A DNA stretch of 64,000 nucleotides from Vicia villosa (taxonomy: Eukaryota > Streptophyta > Magnoliopsida > Fabales > Fabaceae). This document shows, piece after piece, positions 21,501 to 32,726 of the stretch. A program made the translations under genes and the position numbers. Each line of letters begins with the position of its first letter. The first letter of the stretch is position 1. Where the stretch lies: assembly GCF_029867415.1 (NCBI RefSeq), contig NC_081184.1:73692364-73756363 (forward strand), in the 5' to 3' direction. Under the pieces are notes generated by a model. That model did not search any database and was not told where the DNA came from. It was given only the letters and a program-made list of their open reading frames with translations.

Positions 21501-24500
21501 TTAAAACAAAGCCCTATACACAAAGTTATTTGGGCAGAAAAAACATTTAAAAGGTGCATATGGTTCTTCCTGAGATATATATCCCGAGTCATTGAGATAA
21601 CATTTCCATTCTTCTTCAGGATCGGGTAGACCTTCTTCGATGCATTCTTCGATAAGGACATTAACCTCTTGAGGAATCGGGTTAAGGAACCCTCCACTAA
21701 TGAATGTTTCTTTGATCGAACGAAGGGTTTCATCCTTCTTGGTGCAGTTTGAAAACGTTGGAGAACATCCGAGTCCTGTTCTGGTTTCATTATTGGTAGG
21801 GATCACAACTTGCCCCCAGCCAGTGGTAGTTCCATCTTTCACTACTTTTACTGCCTCTTTGTAAGAAGAGATTGATGCTTTCTTTTTGGAGGATTCTTCT
21901 TCTAAAGAGAGACCTTGGAACTGCGTTCCTTCCTCATTATCAGCACTTATGAAAGAGAAATTGGATAAATGGCTCACCATCAAGGCTTGCTCCCCACTTA
22001 TTGTTACCAATTTTCCATTTGTTACAAATTTTAACTTTTGATGGAGCGTAGAAGTTACTGCCCCTGCTTCATGGATCCATGGTCGTCCTAATAGACAGCT
22101 ATAAGCAGCTTGAATGTCCATGACCTGGAAGGTGATTTGAAATGTATGTGGACCAATTGTCATGGGAAGGTTGACTTCGCCGATAACTGATTTTCGCGAT
22201 CCATCAAATGCTTTGACTACTACACCACTGAACTTCATAGGCATTCCTTGGTAAGATAAACGAGCAAGAGTCGTCTTTGGCATCACATTCAAGGAAGATC
22301 TGGTGTCTACCAGCACGTTGGACAAAGAGTCTGACTGACAGTTCATAGAAATGTGCAGAGCAAGATTGTGATTTCTACCCTCCTCGAGAAGTTCTTCATC
22401 ACAGAAGCTTAAATTGTTGCAAGATGTTATGTTGGCTATTATCCCATCAAAATGGTCAATAGTCACATCATGATCCACAAAAGCTTGATCTAATACTCTC
22501 ATCAGGGCTTCCCTATGGGCTTCTGAATTCAACAGCAATGAAAGTATTGAGATCTTTGAAGGAGTCTGCATAAGCTGATCCACAATCTTGTATTCACTTC
22601 TTTTGATAAGCTTCAAAATTTCATCAAAGTCAGGATTGACATTGGTTCCACTGGATTGGCCAACATCAGTGCTTGTATTACTGATAGGAGTTTCCACAGG
22701 ATTCCCCACTGGTGTATCTACAGGATTTTTCCTGGTTGCAGGAGCAACGGGCTGCTTTGAAGGTAGTGGAGTGTACACACGTCCACTTCTTGTTACTCGA
22801 CTTACATCAGCGATGTTTACGACAGATGAAAGTGTAGGTAAAGGAACTTCTTGTCCATTCTTTATCATTGTTGCATTATAGTTGTATGGAACTTCCTTGT
22901 CAGAGTCATAAGGAACAGGTCCAGGTAGACAAATGATCAAAGGAGCAACAGGAACCCTTGGTTTCTTGTAAGTAACTTCTATGCGCTCAGGCATGTTGAA
23001 ATGAGGAACGATGACGTTAACTTTAGGCATTTCCGAGTTGATATCTGAGACTAAATGCTCATGCGGATAACATCCTATCATGTTAACTTCATTTTCATTC
23101 CTATTTCTGTAGATCTGAATAGTACCATTATCTAGCAAAACTTGAAGATCTCTTCTCACAATCGAACATCCATGAGGATCTACACAACATATGCTACAGG
23201 AACCGTAGTGATGCTGGCGAAAATTCTGCCCTTGACAGAGAGTAGCGTGCATTTGTACCAAATCTGCTCTTGAGAAATTGATGTCATAGATTCGGTATGG
23301 ACCAGGACATCCATACACCATGTTTACAACATGCCCTCCATGATTGGGCAGCGGATTTGCTTGCACATTTGGACTCAAATTTCTGAAAGGGAGGAGATTA
23401 GATCTAACCAACCTCTGAACTTCATATTTCAAAGCTATGCAATGCTCAAGATCATGGCCAGGTGCTCCTTGGTGATAAGGGCATGAGACCTCAGCTTTGT
23501 ACCACCATGGTAGTTTCTCAGTTATTGGTGGTGGTGATTTAGTTTGAACAAGACCTCTTTCAATCAAAGCAGGGTACAACTCTGTGTAGGTCATTGGAAT
23601 CGGATCAAACTGTGGAGCTCTTTGCACACGATTCTGATTGCTATTAAACTGTTGAGCCTGTTGTCGAGGCTGTTGTTGTTGAAACTGCAGAGTAAATCCC
23701 GGATTCGGTGTTGTATTAACGGCTGGTGCGATAGCAGCAATCTGTCGTTGACGATTGACATTTCCTCTTGGCTTTCCTTGGGATACCATGTCAACACTTT
23801 GTTCTTTCTTCTTTGGGAAACCACTTCCGAACTTTTTGGTTCCGCTTGAAGATCCACCTTCTTTAGTTAGACGTCCGGTTCGGACTCCTTCTTCTAGACG
23901 CATCCCCATGTTTGCCATTTCGGTGAAATCACTTGGAGCACTAGCAATCATGCGTTCATAATAAAACGGGCCAAGAGTATTCAAGAAGATCTTTGTCATC
24001 TCTTTCTCTTTTAACGGTGGATTAATCTGAGCAGCAGTTTCTCTCCATCGTTGGGCATACTCTTTGAAAGCTTCATGGTCTTTCTGATCCATGGATCGAA
24101 GCTGATCTCTGTCTGGAGCCATATCCGAGTTGTATTTGTATTGTCGGACAAAGGCCTCGCCTAGGTCATTGAAAGTTCGAATGTTAGTGCTATCCAATCT
24201 TGTGTACCACTTCAGTGCGGCACCAGTCAAACTGTCTTGAAAGTAATGGATGAGCAACTGATGATTATCTGCATAAGTAGACATCTTCCTAGCATACATC
24301 ACAAGATGGCTTTGTGGACAAGAACTACCTTTGTACTTCTCAAAGTCTGGGACCTTGAATTTAGCAGGTATTTGTACACTGGGAACTAAACATAGCTCCT
24401 GGGCATTCTTCCCAAACAAATCTTTGCCGCGAATAGCTTTGACTTCTAGTTGTATCTTGTTAAACTGCTCTTGGAGATCTCCCATGAGGTTACGCTGATT

Positions 24501-24947
24501 TGTGCTATCACCTTGGTCATGATAAATCTCATTTCCTTCATAAGGAACAGTGTGAACCATAGGAGTCGCAACTGTCATAGTGGGTTGAGAGAGTGCCATA
24601 GTGATCTGAGAAAAAACTACCCCCTGATTTGGAGTGAACAGTGAACTTTGTGCAGTGGGCGCTTCAGTTATGAATGTTGGAATCCTAGAGAAATTATGGC
24701 GAAAACCCGTACCAAAGCTGAAAGGCGTGCCCCAACCTTCTGGCATGGAGAAAGATGGAATGCTGAATGCAACTGTAGAGACTGGAGTAGTGACTTCAGA
24801 TGTCACTGTTGCTTGACTGTTGGGTGGCGGCGGCTGATTCTGTTCGGCCATTAAGGAGTCAACCAGAGTAGTGAGACTTTCCAACTTTTCTTGAAGGGTG
24901 GCAACTGTACCACGGAGCTCAATATTCTCTTGTTCAGAGCTTTCCAT
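21501..24947 (-). CDS. Ogre gag-pro polyprotein
   Basis: A single 1148-codon frame. Residues 1-40 form a coiled coil (QENIELRGTVATLQEKL...), followed by a Pro/Ser/Thr-rich segment. The capsid-like retrotransposon gag domain is at about 210-360 (ALKWYTRLD, EAFKEYAQRWRE, YYERMIASAP). A Gln/Asn-rich linker follows (about 400-450), with a Cys/His cluster CPYHQGAPGHDLEHC near 490. The aspartic protease region is at about 865-980: VLVDTRSSLNVMP, then LLGRPWIHEAGAV. The catalytic triplet reads DTR (R codon 22299-22301) instead of the DTG typical of the family, so protease activity is doubtful. It lies downstream of ORF1, with a 310-bp spacer. The open frame otherwise looks undamaged. Confidence 0.9.
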   Translation of the reverse strand: MESSEQENIELRGTVATLQEKLESLTTLVDSLMAEQNQPPPPNSQATVTSEVTTPVSTVAFSIPSFSMPEGWGTPFSFGTGFRHNFSRIPTFITEAPTAQSSLFTPNQGVVFSQITMALSQPTMTVATPMVHTVPYEGNEIYHDQGDSTNQRNLMGDLQEQFNKIQLEVKAIRGKDLFGKNAQELCLVPSVQIPAKFKVPDFEKYKGSSCPQSHLVMYARKMSTYADNHQLLIHYFQDSLTGAALKWYTRLDSTNIRTFNDLGEAFVRQYKYNSDMAPDRDQLRSMDQKDHEAFKEYAQRWRETAAQINPPLKEKEMTKIFLNTLGPFYYERMIASAPSDFTEMANMGMRLEEGVRTGRLTKEGGSSSGTKKFGSGFPKKKEQSVDMVSQGKPRGNVNRQRQIAAIAPAVNTTPNPGFTLQFQQQQPRQQAQQFNSNQNRVQRAPQFDPIPMTYTELYPALIERGLVQTKSPPPITEKLPWWYKAEVSCPYHQGAPGHDLEHCIALKYEVQRLVRSNLLPFRNLSPNVQANPLPNHGGHVVNMVYGCPGPYRIYDINFSRADLVQMHATLCQGQNFRQHHYGSCSICCVDPHGCSIVRRDLQVLLDNGTIQIYRNRNENEVNMIGCYPHEHLVSDINSEMPKVNVIVPHFNMPERIEVTYKKPRVPVAPLIICLPGPVPYDSDKEVPYNYNATMIKNGQEVPLPTLSSVVNIADVSRVTRSGRVYTPLPSKQPVAPATRKNPVDTPVGNPVETPISNTSTDVGQSSGTNVNPDFDEILKLIKRSEYKIVDQLMQTPSKISILSLLLNSEAHREALMRVLDQAFVDHDVTIDHFDGIIANITSCNNLSFCDEELLEEGRNHNLALHISMNCQSDSLSNVLVDTRSSLNVMPKTTLARLSYQGMPMKFSGVVVKAFDGSRKSVIGEVNLPMTIGPHTFQITFQVMDIQAAYSCLLGRPWIHEAGAVTSTLHQKLKFVTNGKLVTISGEQALMVSHLSNFSFISADNEEGTQFQGLSLEEESSKKKASISSYKEAVKVVKDGTTTGWGQVVIPTNNETRTGLGCSPTFSNCTKKDETLRSIKETFISGGFLNPIPQEVNVLIEECIEEGLPDPEEEWKCYLNDSGYISQEEPYAPFKCFFCPNNFVYRALF

Positions 24948-25257
24948 TACTCTTCTTCTGCTTGAACGAGTATTGTATCTGTGATCTGATTGCGAGCGCG
25001 GTCGAGAAACTTTGAGACGCGACAGCTTGACGATCTAATGGAGGAAAATCCAAAAGATAAGACTCTAGACAACAGACTCGATATGTAGAATGATGTATGC
25101 AAAAAAGAAGTTTATGATTTTTTCCAAATATTTTAAAGATTATTTTCTTGCAAACATTGGAACACAAACTGTGATTTTATTGAAATTATGGGAAAATGTT
25201 ACAACATTGGAGCATAGCTCCTTACAGAAGCAAATGATAAATAAAAGCTAAACAATC
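24948..25257 (-). other. Spacer between Ogre ORF1 and gag-pro
   Basis: 310 bp without a credible gene. The frame at 24934-25167 overlaps the gag start and has no recognisable features. Translation of gag after ORF1 would need reinitiation or another mechanism not visible here. Confidence 0.5.
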
Positions 25258-26787
25258 CTAAGCATCCTCATCGGATGAAGAACCAAATGCGTTGTGCAGC
25301 TTGAGCTTCAGGATTTCTTTCCCATAGTGAGCTTTCAATTCGTCCTTTTCGGTCCTTAGCTTGTCAACAACATTCTTCCAATCGTCAGGAGTTGGAGCGT
25401 TGCTTGTTGAGCCTTCAAGCTTTTTCTTGCTTTCTTTGATGTACCTCTTGATTGCAGCGTCTTTCTGACGGATCTTCTCATCTTTACTCATGAGCCATCC
25501 ATCTTGACAGTAGAGGGTTTCCTCGTGATCTTTCACTCGTTTCTTCAACCTTCTGTTTTCCACATCGGTCTTACGAAACATATCTTCCCAAGCATCTTTC
25601 TCTAACCTCATCTTGGCTAAAGTGTCTTGGTATTCATCCATAGTGGGAATGTTGGGCAGTTGAGATACCACAGGAAACATGGGTTTTTCATAAGCATAAG
25701 GCATTTGAAACTCCTTTGCTCTTTTCTTTACCCAGCAGGTGTAGGCGTCCATGGCAATGCAATTTCTTGCCCCACCTTTTTCTTTCCATCGGACGTCGTA
25801 CCAAGCTCTCACCATTCTTGTTTTCAACGTCTGAGGATCATCCCCTTCTTGATAGAAGTAGCCTTCCACTGTGGGACCAATGGGTTTAGTTGAATTTGCA
25901 TACCCGAGTTGTCGTCGGGCTAAGACCGAATTGTAGTTAATTCCTCCTTGTGTACCAATGAGGGGTACGTTGGCGAACTCTCCACAACTATCAATGGTTT
26001 CTGTACCACAGCGAGCCAAGGTATACCAATGAATATCATTATTAGTAAGAGACATAAGTCTTCGAGGCCAACGCAAACCTTCTCGGTTTTCCGTGAAGAT
26101 AGGAGACTCAGGTAAGTGTGAAACAATCCATTTGAACAATAGAGGTGCACAACATACAATGATTCCACCGCCTTGGCGATTCCTATGATGGATAGAGAAA
26201 TACACGTCACCAAGCAAAGTCGGAACAGGATTTCCAATCAGAAAGATTTTTATGGCGTTGATATCAACAAAGTCGTTGACGTTGGGAAACAGAACCAACC
26301 CATAGATGAGCAAGGCTAGTATAGCTTCAAAAGCTATCAAGCTACCAGTTTCGACGAAATCAAAGGCTTTCTTCATTAGGAAGTGTGAAGTTAAACCCGG
26401 GAGGTTTCCTTTGGTAGTCCAATTACTCTCTACTTCAGATTTCTTCAAGTGGATACCTGCTGCAATGACTGGTGACTTAGGAATGGCTTCCAAACCATTG
26501 AAAGGTATTTTGTCAGACACGGGAATACCCAAAAGATTGGCATATTCTTCCAAGGTTGGTACCAACTGGTAGTCTGGAAAGGTGAAACATCGGTAGACGG
26601 GATCATAGAACTGAACCAGAGTTTTGAGAAGTCCTTCATCAACATGAGTGTTCAAGATAGGCAAAACCTTTCCATAACTTTTCCTAAAACCGGAAGGATC
26701 TTGTACAGAAGATGCTAACTCTCTCAGTTTTTCCACATCAGGCGCTTTGAAACCGTACTTTTTGGTATGCCTTTTTACCCCTTCCAT
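25258..26787 (-). CDS. Ogre ORF1 protein (accessory, unknown function)
   Basis: An intact 509-codon frame upstream of gag, the position that defines the Ogre ORF1. Residues about 35-330 are a globular region with FYDPVYRCFTFPDYQLVPTL near 62 and GDVYFSIHHRN / GGGIIVCCAPLLFKW near 195-220, reminiscent of the plant mobile-domain-like families found in plant transposons (from memory). Residues about 370-500 are a Lys/Glu-rich coiled coil (LAKMRLEKDAWEDMF...NRRLKKRVKDHEETL). The C-terminus is acidic (SSSDEDA). No signal peptide. The function is not known; it is the only completely undamaged ORF of this unit by motif inspection. Confidence 0.85.
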   Translation of the reverse strand: MEGVKRHTKKYGFKAPDVEKLRELASSVQDPSGFRKSYGKVLPILNTHVDEGLLKTLVQFYDPVYRCFTFPDYQLVPTLEEYANLLGIPVSDKIPFNGLEAIPKSPVIAAGIHLKKSEVESNWTTKGNLPGLTSHFLMKKAFDFVETGSLIAFEAILALLIYGLVLFPNVNDFVDINAIKIFLIGNPVPTLLGDVYFSIHHRNRQGGGIIVCCAPLLFKWIVSHLPESPIFTENREGLRWPRRLMSLTNNDIHWYTLARCGTETIDSCGEFANVPLIGTQGGINYNSVLARRQLGYANSTKPIGPTVEGYFYQEGDDPQTLKTRMVRAWYDVRWKEKGGARNCIAMDAYTCWVKKRAKEFQMPYAYEKPMFPVVSQLPNIPTMDEYQDTLAKMRLEKDAWEDMFRKTDVENRRLKKRVKDHEETLYCQDGWLMSKDEKIRQKDAAIKRYIKESKKKLEGSTSNAPTPDDWKNVVDKLRTEKDELKAHYGKEILKLKLHNAFGSSSDEDA

Positions 26788-27629
26788 AACTTAATCCTAT
26801 AATGTTTGCAAAGAAAATTCTCTAAATTTTTGGAAAAATCATGTTTTTATGGAAAAAGATGGGTTTTTTAATGAATGTATGAATGCATGGATGCATGGAT
26901 GCCACATATTCAAACATTGTAAAGCAAACATGGTAATGCAAACATGGTAACGCAAACATGGTATTGCAAACATGGTAATACAAACATGGTACACATAGGT
27001 TCAAAGGTCCAGCGTCACGAGCATGAGGTCAGAGAACCAAACATGGGATAGTACTAGGGGTTAATCACCTGCACAACATGTTCTACTGATACGTCAGAGT
27101 CTATATTTTTCTTTCGGATATTACCGGCTTGCACAACTGAACTTGTGAGCTAGCAATATTCTCAAGAAAAACTCGTCTGAGTGTGGCTCTCCGCATGACA
27201 ACTAATCCAAGTCTTCACCTAAATAGTTTATGCGCCACAACCTAATAAGGCCAGGATGGGTTGGGGTTCTACGGCCAACTCAGCTTCTACAGTTCAATGA
27301 AAGCAATAATGTCTTCGCTACGAAACATGCTAAACATATATTACCAACAAGGAACCTCCACTGAGCGGAAGGATTCTCATGCCAGCTTTTTAAGGACTGA
27401 ACTCCTTGTATGCCATACATGACTATACCCTCCACCTAATTCTTATGTGTACTTAATTCGGGTTAGGATTTGTCCATAATGTATCACTTGTAACAGAATC
27501 ACACAAGTAACAGAACCAGAACCACACATGTAACAAAAATGAAATGAAAAATATAGCAAATAGAATTAACCCTTCCTTTGGAAACAATAAAAAGATGGTC
27601 TCTTGTCCCCAGTGAAGTCGCCATTTTTC
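26788..27629 (-). other. Ogre leader (5' UTR) with primer-binding site and short tandem repeat
   Basis: The leader between LTR3 and ORF1. The primer-binding site is the 18-nt TGGCGACTTCACTGGGGA (- strand, 27606-27623), six bases from the LTR end at 27630. At 26917-26993 there are five copies of a 14-15-bp unit, GCAAACATGGTAAT. No gene. Confidence 0.85.
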
Positions 27630-30600
27630 TGTCGCGGGGAAAAATCATCGTTTTGTGGGATGAGACACCTGATGCCTTCTTTGGGCTCGAGTGCTCAAGA
27701 AAAAGATTTTTCTTTGTTTTTGTCACGACTAAACTTTTTATTATTTCCAAATTAGGAAAAGGAAAAAAGCTGCAATAACCTTAAAAGTGGGGGAGAGATC
27801 TTGGGTAAGAGGGTTGGTTATACGAAGGGAAGGTATTAGCACCCAACGTATCTATAGTACTCTATAGGCTTCTTTGTTATGTTTTTCATTCTGTGTTATT
27901 GTGGAGGTTCTGTTGTGAAATAGGTGGGAAACTAAGGTGTTTGTTTGATTATGCTCGCAAAGATCATCGCAATCTTCTGCATACATATCCCTTAGAGGGA
28001 ATCAGAGCATCTGTAGCTCAAGGTCTACGGGTGCTAAGGTTTGAGTGGTTTGAGGGAGAAGTTTTGCTCGCCAAGGATACGACCTTGTGCCTACGTATTC
28101 TCAAAGGGATGTTGAGAAAGTCAGAGCAATCGTAGTTCCCACTTATGCTAGTGGAAGCAAAGGAAAAGAGACAAATGTCATCTCAATGTTCGATGTATCT
28201 AATCTATATCATCACATACATCTGTTTGATTTTGTTTGAAATCTTTTCATTATAAGCCCTGGGCTGTGCCACTTATGGCGCTTAGAATGATAAAGATGTT
28301 TTTTGTTTAGCCAGCCTTGTGGCAAAAACAAGTTTGATTAGCCAGCCTTGTGGCAAAAACTTTCAATGAAGTAAGCCTTGTGACAAAAAGTTTTGATTAA
28401 TCAGCCAGCCTTGTGGCAAAAGTTTCGACGAAGCCAGCCTTGTGGCAAAAACTTTGATTAATCAGCCAGCCTGGTGGCAAAAGGTTTGATTGATTAGCCA
28501 GCCTTGTGGCAAAAGAGAAATTTGATTGATTGATTGTTTGTGATGATATATATGAGATACTCCTATCATAGAGATGATAAATGTCTAATCTCATAGGGTA
28601 TTTGATTTGGATATTGGGGATGCTTATAAGAAGCCCGTGGGTCCTTGTACAAAGCTCAAGAGGAGGCTATCCGAGGGTCCTTGTATTGTAAGCCCAAGAG
28701 GAGGCTATGGGAGGGACAATCGAGGGTCCTTGCATTGTAAGCCCAAGAGGAGGCTATGGCAGGGACAAGTCGTTTGTACGAAGCCCAAGAGGAGGCATGG
28801 TATAGTTGGTTTGAGCTCTTAGAGCGATTTCACCGGGAAACCATACTCTATGTCCTAACCTAAACTAGGGGAGATTCTTTGCACGAAGCCCAATAGGAGG
28901 CTATGGGGAACCTAGTGTTGTACTAAGTTGAACAAGTATATATAACACGATCACAAATATGAACAAGTACAAACAAATATTGACAAGTACATGAACAAAT
29001 ATGAACAAGTATGAACAGTTATATATAACAAGGTGTGTGTATACAATGGAGTTTATGAAGGAAATATACCTGTAAGGATGATCCGTTTGTATACACGGGG
29101 GCTCGGGACTTATACTCGGGGAGAGGCCCATTGAGTTTATTCAAAAGCTATGTAAACAAGTATTTACAAAGGGCTTTGGGACTTATACCTACATGGAGGC
29201 CCATGGTATTTTATAAAATATGGTTGATTGTTTTATTAACAGACGCAAGGTTTCGTCGTTTGAAAACAGTTTGAAAGTTTTGTTTTGAAAGAAGTTTTCT
29301 GTTTAAAGAAAAACTGTACAAAGAAAGGAATGGGACTTATACTCTCTAATATTCGAGAGGCCCATGTTTGTTTTTTATAAAACATGGTTGATTGTTTTGA
29401 AAATCAATTGATCAATCCAAAAAGATTTGATCAAGAGTTTTTTTGAAAAGAAAACCAAAAAGAAATGGTTTATTGTTTTGAAAAACTTTGATCGTCTGTT
29501 TTAAAACAGTTTGAATTTTGACAAAAGTCAACTTAATTAAGATAAAAACAAATTCTATGCTTAATTAAGACCTAAGTGATTAGGGTTTGATCACAAAATA
29601 TTTACAAGTGATTAAGTTTTGAAAATTAAGTGAAAAAAACTATTTTTAAAGTATTAAAAACATTTAAAAACAAATCAATTTAAACTTAATAAAAACACAT
29701 TAAATAAATATTTTTTTGTGATTTTTTTTTTATATTCATAAAATATATATATCAAATAAAGAGTGTGCCAAAAATGAAGTAAAAATAATTAATTTTGATT
29801 GGTCAATTAATTAGGTGAAGTTGTTAAGAAAAATGAAGAAAATAAGTGGTAAAAAAGAGGTTTTGGTCCCTATGAGTGTTGAACTCGTGACTTGGAGGTT
29901 ACTACTCAAAAGCTTAGCCAACTGGACCACGCGCGTGATCTGTTTAACACTTGAAACGAAATAAATATATTTTGAATCAATTTCCAAACTTCAGTTTCAA
30001 AAATATGGCGCCAAGAACACAAACCCCAATCTGAATTTGAATTTTCTTAAAACTGAATTGTTTTGATCAAGTGAATAGCCTATCTTGCTCGATTTTTCAT
30101 AAGGAACATGATGGTGATCTTTAATTTCATTTATTTTCACTCTAAGATCATTAATTTTTTGAAAATCGTGAAGAACCCTAATTCTATGATTCAATCTGAA
30201 ATTGTGTAAGATCATGATATGATGCAATTGATTGAGGGTTATTATTCATTGATGGTGCAGAAACAAGATGGCAAAGCAATATTTCATTTATGACGCATGT
30301 ATGATGGAGTTTGAAGTTCATAGCACTTACCTTCAAAAACGGCCAAACTGAGAATTGAATTTTGAGCTGGAGGTGTTACAGATGCTTTGTAATGATCTGG
30401 ATAGCTTCAATGATGATTATGGAAGGTGGCTGGATGCTTGGAACAACCTGAATTCATCTGAGCATGGTCATGGTACCCGATCTGCAGTATGGCTCAAGTG
30501 AGGATCAAGCTTGATGATTTTGATGTTTCAGATCATGGATGATGGTTGGAACAGTTCATATGAAGTATATGGATGATGTTTAGAAGGTTAGTTTGGACAG

Positions 30601-32469
30601 AATTGGCTTGGTATGGATTTTGGCATGATAAGGCTACTGTTATGCATATTTGGAGGTTGAAGAGTGATTCTGAGTTTTGGGGTATTTTGGGGTGTATGAG
30701 TGGATCAAACAACTTCCATATGATGTTTAGGAAGTGTTAGAAGCAACACTTTGCTCAGAACTTGCAAGAGATGGAAATTTCACTTTCTCCTCTTTGAAAC
30801 TCATGAAACTTGCATTCTAAGAAAGAAGAGAGAAAACCTATGATTTGTGAGGTTTTGGTGTGATTTGAAGAGTGGAAATGACCTCTATTTATAGGCCAAG
30901 CTTTCTGAATGCAAAGCCTTTGCAAGTGGATCAAAGAGTGATGATTTGGCTTAAGAGATAGAATGGAATCTTTTACATTAAATGCAAAATGGTTAAAATG
31001 ACTTAACCATGGTTAAACTTCCAAGCTTCTTATCTCCTTCCATTCTGATCTTTAAATCAGAAAATATCTCTCAATTATTGCATTGATGCATCATTACTTG
31101 CATTATAGGTCATATAGTGTTGAAACTTAGTGAAAATGGTTTGAAATTTCATGCATAATGACCTCTAATGACAAAATTCAAAACCATGGTTCCACTCAAT
31201 ATTTTTTCATGCTCTTGGACATTTTGGAAAGCTCATGTTATGTACTTCAAAACTCTAGTTGAAAGTTTCTTCAAGACCTTTAAGGAAATGGGTGAAAAAG
31301 AGCCATGAATTTTGAAGAAAGTGAGATTTTAAGTGTATGTTTCAAAAGATACCAACTTTGAAGCTCCATATCTCTTAAATGGTTGATCTTTTGGAAAAAC
31401 ATTTTATGTGACAAAGTTGTTTATTGGATCAAAATCTACAACTTTCATGTTGGAAGTTTTTTTCAGTTTGTAGGTGAAATTTTGAGTTATTCCATTCCAA
31501 AGTTTGGAAAAAACCATTGAAAAACACTTAGAAAATTTTCTAAGTATGAAAGTCAAACTTTTGACTTTTTGATTCTTGATTGATTTTCTTGATTTTCCTT
31601 GATCAAATGACTTCATATATCATATATTGATGATTGAAAACTTCAAAAGTCATGTTTGACCAAAATTTCCAAAAAGTCAATGGTGATCTTGTACAGTTGA
31701 CTTTTTCAGACGAATCGCGTTTCTAGAGATTTCAAATGAACCAGGCTATCCTCACCAAATGAATGGTATGAATGGATCACATTGAGTTATTGGAGGGTCT
31801 TGAGCCATAGTTTAAGTTGTGGCACCATGTTCTGATTAAAAAGTCAGTTGTTCAGGTGTATTAGGTCAAAACCCTAATTGTCGACCTGATGAAATTGATG
31901 ACTGTGGATCTTGAATTGAGATACAATTTCTATTGGATATTGTTATAGGGGTTATTTGAAGATGATTAAAACCTTTGAGTGATCCCCTGGAGCTTTTTAG
32001 GGTTTCCCAAGTGTGATCCCTGATTTCAGTCCCTAATAGTTCAAAAACCCCAATCTGATGATTTGAAATTTCACTGTTGATTAGTCCCTGTGTAGGGGAT
32101 TTCCTGAGCCAATAGATTAGGTAAAAATGATGTGCTTGGGGTCTTGAGGTCATGTACCAAGTCATTAGGTCAAATCCTGAGCAAAAGTCAGGGGTATGCT
32201 ATCTTCGGTCAAAACCCTGTTGATTCAAAGTCTCTAAGCTTGTTGAAATGAATCTTTGAGGACCAAATATTGATTGTTGATGAAGATGGTTCTTTTGAGA
32301 TGAAGGGTGAGCAAAACCCTAATTGTTATTTGTACTGATGTGTGATTTCTTGTTTAAACCCTGCTGAGCACAAGTAGCAAACACGAGCTATGCAATTTGT
32401 TAGAGATGCAAATGATTCATATGCAAATGATATGAGGTGGTATCTTAGGTCAAAATTTGGGGTATGACA
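27630..32469 (-). repeat. Ogre LTR 3 (5' LTR of the full unit)
   Basis: 4840 bp, same ends as LTR1 and LTR2; TATA box intact at 30885-30893. The 32469/32470 junction with the Athila LTR is the one clean outer edge of the array; CTTCC at 32470-32474 should be one copy of the target duplication. A 7-bp deletion near 32218 and several substitutions are private to this copy. Confidence 0.92.
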
Positions 32470-32636
32470 CTTCCCCTTAGAAACAATCAAAATATTAGTA
32501 GCCTTAGCTTTACATAGTAACCTTAGATAACGGTAGGTCGATTCATAGTCCCTGTGGATTCGATATCTTTTAAAACTACACGACACAATTGTGCACTTGC
32601 AGTCATCAGATTAATAGACACGTAAAGTCGCGATCA
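32470..32636 (+). repeat. Athila-like 5' LTR, right segment
   Basis: 167 bp matching the end of the 3' LTR (44754-44920), ending GTCGCGATCA. With 2615-4138 it makes up the 5' LTR apart from about 58 bp lost at the left Ogre junction. Confidence 0.92.
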
Positions 32637-32642
32637 AGTTTT

Positions 32643-32660
32643 TGGCACCGTTGCCGGGGA
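32643..32660 (+). promoter_or_regulatory. Primer-binding site of the Athila-like element
   Basis: TGGCACCGTTGCCGGGGA differs by one base from the complement of the plant tRNA-Asp 3' end (TGGCGCCGTTGCCGGGGA, from memory), six bases inside the LTR. This tRNA choice is usual for the Athila lineage. Confidence 0.85.
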
Positions 32661-32726
32661 CTATTTAAGTCGATATCGTAACTCACTGTTACACCGTAGA
32701 GACTAGGGCAATTCTTTCCTTTCTTT

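Larger units (their letters stand above)
4139..32469 (-). mobile_element. Ogre (Ty3/gypsy, Tat lineage) tandem array: three LTRs, one near-full and two defective internal regions
   Basis: In transcriptional order (right to left): LTR3 (27630-32469), leader, ORF1, gag-pro, intron, pol, 3' region, LTR2 (11635-16480), a collapsed internal region (9600-11634), LTR1 (4761-9599), then another leader with its own primer-binding site, truncated at 4139. Ogre identity comes from the LTR start TGTCATACCCC, the TGGCGACTTCACTGGGGA primer site, ORF1 upstream of gag, the split pro-pol region and the very long LTRs. The right border against Athila LTR sequence is clean at 32469/32470. The left border is a deletion, so no target duplication remains. 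Confidence 0.9.

Noticed and set aside
18549..24854. Plus-strand ORFs within the Ogre coding region
   Set aside because: All are shadows of gag-pro and pol on the opposite strand.
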